This document shows positions 55,165 through 64,000 of a stretch of DNA of 64,000 nucleotides, one piece after another. Positions within the stretch are counted from its first letter, which is position 1, and each line of letters opens with the position of its first letter. Under the pieces are notes generated by a model. That model did not search any database. It worked only from the letters and a program-made list of their open reading frames with translations, and had not been told where the DNA came from. The stretch covers positions 248,001 through 312,000 of the forward strand of contig FMBT01000314.1 in the NCBI GenBank assembly GCA_900095095.1, written 5' to 3'. The stretch comes from Fragilariopsis cylindrus CCMP1102 (taxonomy: Eukaryota > Bacillariophyta > Bacillariophyceae > Bacillariales > Bacillariaceae). The translations under genes were made by a program, and so were the position numbers.

Positions 55165-55634
55165 ATAATATTATGGTAAATCAATCGATTTAATCAAAAA
55201 GCTTTCGCTCTATGTTATTGTGAATCAGATATTCGTGCCATAATGATTCATAAATCAATATATATCAAAAAGTTAAATTTATTTTTTCAATTTGTGTTGT
55301 AGGCTATAGAATAGATAGAAGGTAATAATTCTGTATATACTGTACTCATTTAATAAGCTACTAACCCCTCAATCGATTCATACCCGATGATGATTGACGC
55401 TGTCCAACGTTATAAAACAAGCAGTTGGGTGTTTGTTGGAAGGGAAGCACCACATACAGTACTACATATATTGTGGCAAATGTAAACATAAAACGATACA
55501 AAGTGTTTTCCTTTACAAACAATCTTTATTTCGTTTCCTTCCGTCGCCCAACCATTATTATTTCTCTTTTCGTTTACAGTAAGTAGATCATCACTTCTAA
55601 ACTAGACATATTGTATTTATATTTTTTTTCTTCC
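55165..55634. other. Convergent 3' region, no gene seen
   Basis: The region lies between the hypothetical gene (+) and the membrane protein gene (-). A 62-codon frame at 55394 has no motif. Confidence 0.5.
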
Positions 55635-56483
55635 TTATAATAATCCCATAATAAGTATATATAATGCAATACCTGTCATTAATAACCACATTGGTATTTT
55701 TGTAATGAATTGTTGAAAACAATATATTTCACTACATCCCCATGCTAATAGTATTATAAGGAATGTTGCAAATGTTGTACCAATAAATAATTCTATAAAA
55801 TTATTAATATTTGTAGTTTTTTTAGTATCAGCAGTAGTAGTACTAGAATTTGAGCTTGTTGAAGAACTAGTAGAACCAGCTACAAATGCAGAAAAAACAA
55901 TCATATCATCGAATGTACCCATAATACAAACAATAATAAAACGACGTATTGATTTACTACTTGCATCATCAATTTTACTACCACTTGTTTCATTCACACT
56001 AGCATTTCTTCCTGCGCTATTAATATCATTTTCGTGATTATTACTGTCTTCGATATCATTAATAGTACGATCATCGTTCCTGTCGTTATAGTCATCATAA
56101 CTATTAGTAGAATGAGATGATGTTGTTGATTGCCATGACGATCTTGTTGATCTTGATCTAGTTTGTTGTTGCTGTTGTTGTAACGATGACGTCGACGATA
56201 CCAACTTTTTCATTTCAATCTCTTTTATTCTATTTCCAATATTATTACTATTATTGTTACTATAATTTACTCCTCCTCCTCCTACCCCTTCCTCTATCAT
56301 TCTTAACGTAGTACCATTTCCGTTATTGTTTTCTTCTTCACCTTTCCATTCAATGTAATCTTTACGAGCAAAGATTAACAGTACTATGGATGAAAAGATT
56401 GATAGTATCCGTTCTACATTCCAATAATGATAACCATCATCATTATTATTGTCATCTTCACCAGATGTAAAAAGTTTATTCAT
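55635..56483 (-). CDS. Multi-pass membrane protein, possibly CadD-like
   Basis: The protein has 282 residues. Four hydrophobic segments are visible: ILSIFSSIVLLIFA near 29-43, FIIVCIMGTFDDMIVFSAFVAG near 182-203, ELFIGTTFATFLIILLAWGC near 230-250 and WLLMTGIALYILIMGLL at the C-terminus. An Asn/Ser/Asp-rich, largely unstructured loop fills 50-180. The conserved part G-T-F-D-D-M-I-V-F-x-A-F-V-A-G, then a helix, F-x-x-x-I-T-K-I-P-M-W and a last helix resembles the second half of CadD-type cation transporter-like proteins. I rate that as a weak likeness. It is likely a partial or shortened family member, or its first exon lies upstream of 56483 and is not seen. Confidence 0.6.
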   Translation of the reverse strand: MNKLFTSGEDDNNNDDGYHYWNVERILSIFSSIVLLIFARKDYIEWKGEEENNNGNGTTLRMIEEGVGGGGVNYSNNNSNNIGNRIKEIEMKKLVSSTSSLQQQQQQTRSRSTRSSWQSTTSSHSTNSYDDYNDRNDDRTINDIEDSNNHENDINSAGRNASVNETSGSKIDDASSKSIRRFIIVCIMGTFDDMIVFSAFVAGSTSSSTSSNSSTTTADTKKTTNINNFIELFIGTTFATFLIILLAWGCSEIYCFQQFITKIPMWLLMTGIALYILIMGLL

Positions 56484-56513
56484 TAGTCATGGTACTTTCT
56501 GGGTACTGGCATT

Positions 56514-56587
56514 AAAACTGAAGCCGTCCCTTAGGCTGAAGTTTTATAAGGAAAAACTGAAGCCGTCCCTTTAGGCTGAAGTTTTCC
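56514..56587. repeat. Two tandem hairpins with a tandem G-A internal mismatch
   Basis: Each unit reads AAAACT-GA-AGCC, a loop of about 8 (GTCCCTTA or GTCCCTTTA), then GGCT-GA-AGTTTT. Six and four pairs flank a symmetric GA/GA internal loop. Unit 1 spans 56514-56545. Unit 2 spans about 56550-56587, with an extended stem GGAAA/TTTCC. They lie just upstream of the membrane protein gene's start on the - strand. Confidence 0.75.
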
Positions 56588-57220
56588 GTAAACGCGGCAT
56601 AAATTGGGAAGGTATGAGCGTACCCATCTTGTTACGGGTTCGCAGCAAGGTATAAATACTAGTGTGAGTGATTTTGCTAGCTACTGGGCTTGCCCCACTA
56701 TCTATCCATTACTGTAATGCAAGCGGCGATGCACTGATTCTATTTGAATTTAATTAAAACAAATCAGATTTAATTATTTTCAACTACTATTATTGTTATT
56801 CTACTGCTTATTTTGTGAGACACTTGATCTAAGTTAATTTTTGTAGCTCGTCCGACAGATAGGTGCGAAGAATTCACGACAAAATAATTTTTTTTAATTA
56901 ATTGAATGAATGATACACCAACGACTACAAATTTCATTATCTTCTATCGAACCAATCCCTCTTATATGTGTGAGTGTATGAGTATACGACCTTAGCTATC
57001 TGTAGAGGTTCTCATTATTAAAATCCGTCTATTATTAATGAAGATGTGACGAGGCGGGTGTTGCCATAGAGGTGCTTAAAAGAGAAAAGTTTCGTGTTGT
57101 CGTTACTTTTTTGATATTTATTTTTTTTGAATTTTTTAAATCGCGCCTTGGTACCAGTAACAATGCGAGTGAATTATTTAATTTTTGAATTCCTTATGTA
57201 GAGCTATTTTTCAATATAGT

Positions 57221-57354
57221 ACCAAGGCGTGTTTTTAGTACCAAGGCGAGTGTGCTTCAACGCGTATTATCGTGTAGAAAAAGTACCAATGCTTGTTTTT
57301 AGTACCAAGGCGAGTGAGCTTCAACGCATCAACGCGTATTATCGCGCAGTACCA
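57221..57354 (+). repeat. Tandem GTACCAAGGCG repeat, about 70-bp unit
   Basis: Two larger units each contain AGTACCAA[GT]GC[GT]TGTTTTT, AGTACCAAGGCGAGTG[TA]GC and TTCAACGC...GTATTATCG. A further partial GTACCATG follows. More distant copies of TACCA...GCGAGTG lie at 57150-57175. Confidence 0.75.
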
Positions 57355-57420
57355 TGAAAGTACCTAAAATCACTCGTGCTAGTATGGTACCGCGCTAAAA
57401 ACGCGTAACAAGACGGGTAC

Positions 57421-58010
57421 TGTCTAACCCTGTGAAAGAAAAGAAACGTTCGACACAGCATCGAGTTGGCATCATGCTTGGCGAAACATAGAAGATCATC
57501 ACTCCTTTTCCAAACAAACGCTTTTAACACTTACGACATAAGATAATGACATATGGCCAACACTCCTCAGCGAAAGTTATTCGAATCGAAAAGTATCGAA
57601 AATTATCCAATCGAAAAGTAACAAACAGTATTGAAAAGTATTGAAAAGTAACAAAAAGTGTCAAATCGAAAAGTAACGAAAAGTATTGAAAAGTATTGAA
57701 AAGTATCGAAAAGTATCGAAAAGTATCAAATCGAAAAGTAACGAAAAGCATCGAAAAGTATCGAAAAGTATTGGAAAGTAATGAAAAGTGTCTGACCTCC
57801 TGTCTAACCCTGAAAGAAAAGAAACGTTCTACACAGCATCGAGTTTACATCATGCATGTTCTACACAGCATCAAGTTGACATCATACTCAGCGAAAGATA
57901 GAAGATCATTGCTCCTTTTCCAAACAAACGCTTTTAACACTTCATTGACGACTAGATAAGATAATAACATATGGCCAACACACCTCAGCGAAAGTTATTC
58001 GAATCAAAAA
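57421..58010 (+). repeat. Direct duplication flanking a GAAAAGTATC minisatellite
   Basis: Copies at about 57421-57590 and 57801-58010 share TGTCTAACCCTG, AAAGAAAAGAAACGTTC, CTCCTTTTCCAAACAAACGC, TTTTAACACTT and GGCCAACAC[TA]CCTCAGCG. Between them (57586-57795) is a ten-to-eleven-bp minisatellite of the form GAAAAGTA[TA][CT]. The second copy has an extra internal TTCTACACAGCATC duplication. Confidence 0.85.
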
Positions 58011-58553
58011 AGGATTGAAAAGTATCAAAAAGTATCGAATTGAAAAGTATGCATACGTACACTTAACTACAAAAAGACAAAAGAACATAAAGGAACAATA
58101 TTAGATCATATTGAAAATATACTTGGTCTTGTTTGAGGGCTGGGTGTTGCATAGTCTTACACTCTTCTATGTTATATAATATGACCCCATCCTTCCCCTC
58201 CTTGTACCCATCCACTCCAGCAGAAGGGTCAAAAATATACTACTCACAAGTTTGAGGTTTCGACCGTTTAGGTATTATTTTATAATATATAAGCAATTAG
58301 TACATAGATCTGACTGACCCTCAAACTACCATTCTGACTACTGTGCTAAGTCTCTGCTCTGGAGTAGTAAATCTAGTGGCAATCTATGAGCTGGCTTTAT
58401 GCAGCAAAGCAACCTACCTACCTTCTCCAGAGGTCAATAATATTATAATATGTGAACCACCCCTTTCTTGGCAGCTACTGTAGCGTAGGCCATGAAGGCT
58501 TTACTTTCTACTCTTGGCATGTTATGGTACTTTTTATACAGTGAGTTATGAAG

Positions 58554-58911
58554 TACTTCCTCCGTGCAACTGTAAGTGTCGCGCGGGCTATCGCTTGAAA
58601 ATTTAGCGTGATATTAAGACGCTATCACTCACAAAAAAAACTAAATAATGCCCAAAAAATAACTAGCAAATACTAGTAAAACTATTCATCTTTCAACTGT
58701 GTGTAACTCTATCAATAAACAATTTCTTTCAAAATTTGAAGGTTCCATCTAAACTATTATTCTACACAGATTTCATATATCAGCATCCATAAGGTTATAT
58801 ATTTCCTGCTGAAATTGGCAATCTGATAGACTAAATTAGCATGGGTTAAATGCACGTTAAAAAAATTCAAGCGATAGCCCGCACGACACTTACAGTTGTA
58901 CGGAGGAAGTA
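58554..58911. mobile_element. MITE with ~50-bp terminal inverted repeats
   Basis: The left end (TACTTCCTCCGTGCAACTGT, continuing to CGGGCTATCGCTTGAA) and the right end are inverted copies differing at only a few bases over about 50 bp. The element is 358 bp with no coding frame, and both ends border a TA. This fits a Tc1/mariner-type (Stowaway-like) miniature element, whose target duplication is TA. The transposase source is not in the window. Confidence 0.82.
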
Positions 58912-58978
58912 TTGATTAGGGTTGTATGGATATTAGGAAGGTGGGTGTCTTGTCAGGTTGTTGATGTTATTACATAGG

Positions 58979-59008
58979 TATATATATATATGTATATATA
59001 TATATATA
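58979..59008. repeat. AT microsatellite
   Basis: A run of TATATA with one internal TG lies downstream of the MITE. Confidence 0.8.
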
Positions 59009-59641
59009 CTACTTATGACTGATGTGTAAGCTAGCTGTGTACTACTGTACTAAGAATGTACTGTATGTCGGACTATTGACTCACTAGTATATTATTGAGT
59101 CACGACTACTAGATAGAAGAGAGTCTCCACTCACGTACAGTACATATTAGGATCACCTCTGTAGAACGCGCATCATTCATTATTTATATTAAGAATGAAT
59201 AACATTGTAGCGTGCGCGCCTAAATTTCGCGACAATATTTGACAAATCTAACGCACAGCGTTGTTTGTTAACGTGCCTCTTTCTTTCTTCTCTAAGATCT
59301 GTTTTCAGGTTGTGAATTCTTTCGTAATACTCGATAAAACAGTATGCCGATCTTGTCTACAGTGGTGGAAAAAGAGTATCAGGAATCAGAAATCAGAAGA
59401 ATCAATCAAGACAATCAAGAATTAAAAACAACAACAACAGAACAGAACAGAACAGAACAGAGGAACACAACTCAACAACACTTCCAAACTATCTATAGTA
59501 CATCTGCACATACTTTACAGTAATTGGGAAGTCATAATACAACGACCCCCGTGTCGGCCTACCATAGCTATTAGTTTCAAGTCATTTTATAGAAAGAACA
59601 ATTATACAAATTGCTGGAACTGGATCTAGATAGATATATAG

Positions 59642-62600
59642 ATGGGTTCTAGTTTTAGTCGATATTCATCATCTTCATCTGAGAATAATAGTAATAGTAG
59701 CAATAATAGTAATAGTAATAATAATAATAATAATACCGACGAAAATAACAATAATCGTCCAACTAAAAGAAAACGTGTTAGTAATAGTAGTAACAACGAC
59801 GACGTGCGTGAGGAGGTGAAAGAAGAAGTGGACGACGACAACATCATCGCAGTAACGACCATCAGTATGTCGACTCACAACTGCAACACTACTGAATCAA
59901 CAAGAACAACCGTCCTGGAAGTAGAAGCACTTCAACATGATTTACAACATATTGAAAATGGTTTAAGAGAACGACATGGGATATTATTCTCAACATCAAA
60001 TAATGATGACGACAATAATGATGATGATGTCAATCGTAGTGGTAGTAATAGTGGTAATCACCACGGAGGAGGACGTGCATTATTTGAATCAATGGGTAGT
60101 GCATTAGATAATATTCGTAATCGACTTCATTCATTAACAACAACAGCGGCAAGTCCCGCAGCAGCAACAGCAGGAACATCAGCAATAGAGGAACCATTGT
60201 CGCAGTCACAGTCGGAGGAGGAGGAGGAGGATAATGTTAGTATTATTAATACATCAATCAGAAATATTTCTCAACGTTTAAGTATTGCAGAACAGTCTCA
60301 TTCCACACGTATACCATTGAATATATTACAATTACAACAACAATCACAATCACAATCAGAATTGGTGTTATCTGATGAGGTAGTAGTTGATGTTGATTTA
60401 GATGCACCACCACTACCACCTCCACTGCCACCACAACGTCGACGTTCATCACAACAAATGCAACGTCGATCATCTGTTTTATCAGCAAGTCGAACAACAG
60501 GAGAACAACAACAACAACATGATGATGTTACAGTCTTTGCGACAGGTTTAACTATTGAAGTAGCACCAACAGCAGCAGTAGCAACATCCGATAGTCGAAG
60601 GAATTTATTAAATCTATCATCATCCTCACTTCGATCAATAACAGGAACTGGAGGAACAGGAACAGGACTAGGAGGATCCTTATTATTATTACCGACATTA
60701 GAAGAGCGGCAATCACTTCTTGAACGTGAACGTGAGTCATTCGTTACTACAACAGAAGAAGAAAAAGACAATGAAAATGATAACTCCGATGATGACGATG
60801 ATGACGATGACGATTATGGCGATAATTATACAGCATTAGCATCGATGACACGACCAGCAGAAATAGTGAAAGTGTTGTTGGTACCGGAATCTATCAGGAA
60901 ACAATTAGTAGAAGATACTTCTGATAGTAGAGGTAGTTTGAAATTATTTTCGGAAGATGCAGTAAATGCAACTGCAAACACAAATCTCGTCGTTGCCAAA
61001 GATAAGGTGGAGGAGGATAATAAAGTAATTGACAACGACATTGTCAACAATGTTGAGGAAGAAACCACCGCAATCGCTACTACTAGTAGTACTACTAGTA
61101 CCATGGAAATTTATACATGGGGTTCATTACAATTTAAATCGTCCTCATCCGATAGTAGTAGTATAAGTGCTGTTAGCAGTGTTGATGAGGATTGTGGTGC
61201 TGGTGCTGGTGCTGGTACTGGTACTGGTACTGGTACTGGTACTGGTGCTGGTGGAAATAATGATGAGTCGACGATGACGACGATGGCAACCACGACGACG
61301 TATCAGTTTTTTGGAACAAAAACAGAAGATCAAAAGAAGATGATGAATAATAATAGTAATAATAATACTGTTCCTCAACGTATTCCATCTGATACACGAT
61401 TAGGACGATCTAATGATATAGTTTCAATGAGTACTTCTCAATCACATTGTGGATTTGTTACATCCTCATCTGGTAGATTGTTAATTTGTGGTAATAATTC
61501 TTGTGGTCAAGTTGATCCATCTCAACGCAATGTTACTACCATACCCCGACCAATACATTTAGAGGTACTTGCCATGAATCGTATCAAACAAGTATCATGT
61601 GGAATAGATCATACGGCTGCCATAACGGAAACGAAATCTGTTTTGACATGGGGATCGAATACATATGGACAACTCGGTCATCGGCGAGCAAAACGTGGTA
61701 CCAATAAGTTTTTAAATCGTTTCATGTTAGAGACTGGCAGTGTTTGTAGTAGTAGACGAGAAGGGCAGGCATCTGAAGTTGCATGTGGTGATGGATATAC
61801 ACTTGTATTAACAACTCGTATGGAAGTTTTTATGGCAGGTCGTGAGGAGATTGTTACTGGATCATATAACGATCATTCTACTTGTACCGATGACAATATG
61901 AACAGTCAAAATCAAGAAACAGGTGATTTGTTATTCTTTCCGTTACCACAACAAAATTCCGTCCTGAAGGGCGTGCCGTTAGTAGGAATTTCAGCTGGAT
62001 TGCAACATGCCGTTGTTTGGACAGCATTTGGTGCAGCATACGCCTGGGGGAATAATGCTTTTGGACAATGTGGACGCGAATTTCCACGACAACTTACTGT
62101 TCCTGTACCTATTGCAGTACCAAAATCATCTTACAACAAACCCTCGTCGTCGTCGGTCCCAAATACAAACACTCTTGGTACTAATTGGAATGTATGGTCG
62201 GAATCAGGAGAATCTATTTCTCTTGCTAAAGATGTTAATATTGTTGATGCGGCATGTGGTAAAAATCATACAATACTTGTAACAGAATCAGGACGACTTT
62301 TAGTATGCGGATCGAATGCAGATGGTCAATTCCCATCGTCGGCATCGCAATCGACTAGTAATAATTCGAAGTTGCAAGTAATTGCCCATCCAGAACAACC
62401 AGAGCGGCGTTTTGAATGTGTTAAAGCTGGAACGAATCATGCATTGATTCTAGATGATATAGGACATTTATATGAAATGGGGCATGGGGAATTATTAATG
62501 AAACAATTCGCTTCGTCATCATCATCGTCCTCGTCCTCGTCAACTTTAGATTCACCACCACCGATCATTTCTTCCATTGCGGTTGGAGTATGCTCAATTT

Positions 62601-64000
62601 TGTTATTTCCAAACCAAAACATGATGATATTAATAGCCATTCATGTAGCATGGTACCTCCTAATATGGCAGGGGTAGATGACCTCATGAGTATCATTCGA
62701 TTAGAAAACGATAAGACGATGGATACGAGTAACAATAATGGTGACAGCGGCCTTGGTGCAACTGATTCTAGTTGTACCGGTCTACTACGCTCCGTAGAAG
62801 ATCTTGCTGGACGAACAGAAGAACTTTTTCGGTCACCTGCGGTAATGAATACCTTGTTTATGAATCCAAAAGAAATAGATGACATGTATCAAACACTCAT
62901 CTATAAATGTCCCAATATATATGTGAAACAACGTATCGTAGCAGCAATTGAAAAGGGGATGTTACTGGGGTTGGGATCCATGGTTGAAGCACGTTTAATG
63001 CACTTTGAATCCGTCCGATTCTTACTACTATATCTGCAATGTCCGTTGTGGCGAGATCAAGAGAAGGAGGAAGGAAACGAGAAAGAAGTTGCCGACGGTG
63101 GTAATGATAATAAACCAAATGATTCGAATTCTGCAGTTCCATTTGATGTTCGGGGTAATTTGCTTTTTCTGCTTTGTGAAACGATTATTGGTCTACCCTT
63201 TGAAGGGTATAAGGCGTTTTTATCATGGAGTGTTACATTGTATGGCGAGGAATTATTCGTTCCGTTCTTAGTTAAGCCATTGGTGTACCAACTCAACTAT
63301 CGCTTCATAAATCAAATCACGCATGGCGTCCCAATGCTATGTGGGGTATTACTTTGGTTTCATACTCTCAACGAGCAACGATCCGATCAAAATCTTGCAC
63401 GTTGTGAAGATTTTTATTGTTTGGGCATTGAAGCGATGCCTATGGAAGCGCTGTACGAAGATCTTTCTACATATGAAATGGCAACTGATGGGCAAAGATC
63501 AAGTAATTTTTTCCTTGTTGCACATCCATTTTTGATTTCTCCTACGGTGAAGCAAGATCTATTGCAAGTAGAAAGTCAAATGTCCATGGTCGAGGCCGCT
63601 CAAGCTGGAGGTGTTACTTTCGATCCTGACACACGTGAATTCAAGTTCAAGCCGTACTTCGTTTTGGCCATTGACAGAAAATATCTGCTGCCACAAACGT
63701 TACAGGCCGTAGCAAAAGCTTCAACAACAGAACTACGAAAAAGTCTCAAGATTGTATTCAAGGGCGAAGATGGTGTCGATGCAGGCGGAGTAACTAAGGA
63801 ATTTTTTCAACTTCTTTGTGAGAAACTTTTCGATGTGAACACAGGAATGTGGACAACTAGTTCTACTAATGACACTTGGTTCAATACAGTATGTACCTGG
63901 AACGGTGAAGGTTATTATTTGGTCGGAGTCCTTTGTGGATTAGCTGTATACAACACTGTCATTTTGGACGTACATTTCCCTCACGCGATATATCGCAAGC
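59642..64000 (+). CDS. HERC-like ubiquitin ligase (RCC1 repeats plus HECT), one frame change, 3'-truncated
   Basis: The first frame runs 59642..62677 (1011 codons). Residues 1-480 are low complexity, with short ordered patches such as VLEVEALQHDLQHIENGLRE. About six RCC1 repeats follow, near 480-985, with CGxxHTxxxT and WGxNxxGQLG signatures, for example CGIDHTAAITETKSVLTWGS. At an A4 run (62616-62619) the frame changes. The second frame continues without a stop to the window end, with SIIRLENDK, RSVEDLAGRTEELFRSPAVM, a PKEIDDMY helix and then the start of a HECT domain (LRKSLKIVFKGEDGVDAGGV, TKEFFQLL, LVGVLCGLAVYN). The catalytic Cys lobe lies beyond 64000. The RCC1 plus HECT order marks a HERC-type E3 ligase. 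One added A would join the frames, so a sequence error or a single disabling indel are both possible. No plausible GT-AG intron resolves it. Confidence 0.85.

Larger units (their letters stand above)
56484..59641. other. Long gene-free region with several repeat types
   Basis: No coding frame is supported. It contains tandem GA-mismatch hairpins (56514-56587), a GTACCAAGGCG repeat (57221-57354), a duplicated segment around a GAAAAGTATC minisatellite (57421-58010), a MITE (58554-58911) and an AT microsatellite near 58979-59008. The 5' flank of the HERC-like gene carries CAACAACAACAG and AACAGAACAG runs. Confidence 0.55.

Noticed and set aside
59626-61397. Several - strand frames opposite the HERC-like gene
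   Set aside because: They are made of reversed repeats with no recognisable fold, while the + strand frame continues into RCC1 repeats.
62581-62640. An intron (GTATGC...AATAG) to explain the HERC-like frame change
   Set aside because: Removing it gives an in-frame stop within four codons and deletes an RCC1-like segment, so a one-base change fits better.
1-64000. tRNA, rRNA or CRISPR features
   Set aside because: I looked for tRNA B-box-like GGTTCGA contexts and regular short-repeat arrays with unique spacers. None had the needed structure.

Overview
The window looks like nuclear DNA from a diatom (Bacillariophyta) or a close stramenopile relative. This rests on AT-rich intergenic DNA, GT-AG introns of about 80-540 nt, proteins rich in Asn, Gln, Ser and Asp runs, and domain families I know mainly from diatoms: helicase-associated (HA) repeats, HSF-type domains, a DUF6824-like domain, and EF-hand/transmembrane proteins. 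The species cannot be named from the sequence.

Layout. 1-4.1 kb holds two convergent metabolic genes, formamidase (+, 5' end cut off) and methylthioribose kinase (-, split into exons). 4.9-10.8 kb is a damaged island: a folate-receptor-like membrane protein and an EF-hand membrane protein, both broken by several frame changes, flank remnants of a Ty1/Copia-like and a Ty3/Gypsy-like retrotransposon with LTR-like repeats. 12.8-15.1 kb is repeat DNA with an inverted LTR-like copy and a clean 188-bp tandem array. 15.6-20.9 kb holds two tandem zinc-finger paralogs (-). 24.1-27.2 kb holds a three-exon protein ending in an MDM2-like RING finger (+). 27.6-29.7 kb holds an internally duplicated leucine-rich protein (-). 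30.9-34.0 kb holds an unusual fusion of three nuclease or phosphoesterase domains (+). 35.4-37.9 and 44.3-46.2 kb hold HA-repeat proteins (+). Between them lie a tandem winged-helix protein and a Ser-rich protein with PP1-docking-like motifs (both -). 46.7-49.1 kb holds glutamine-dependent NAD synthetase (-). 49.9-53.9 kb holds a two-exon chromatin-type protein with Tudor-like, HSF-like and DUF6824-like domains and a SUMO-interaction-like array (-). 54.5-55.2 kb holds an unknown small protein (+). 55.6-56.5 kb holds a membrane protein (-). 56.5-59.6 kb is repeat DNA including a MITE. 59.6-64.0 kb holds a HERC-like RCC1/HECT ubiquitin ligase (+) that runs off the end.

How the genes relate. This is a eukaryotic region with no operons, so neighbours need not work together. 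Formamidase (formate and ammonia release), methylthioribose kinase (methionine salvage) and NAD synthetase are housekeeping metabolism. A regulatory theme runs through the rest: two ubiquitin ligases (RING and HECT types), a protein with several SUMO-interaction-like motifs, a protein with consensus SUMO sites, and several probable DNA-binding proteins. Three of these proteins share the short motif H-D-Y-[ML]-S-L-Y although their other domains differ.

Limits. No similarity search was run. Domain names come from recognising motifs by eye. Exon joins were worked out by hand. Several frame changes lie at short homopolymers, so sequence error cannot be told apart from true gene decay.
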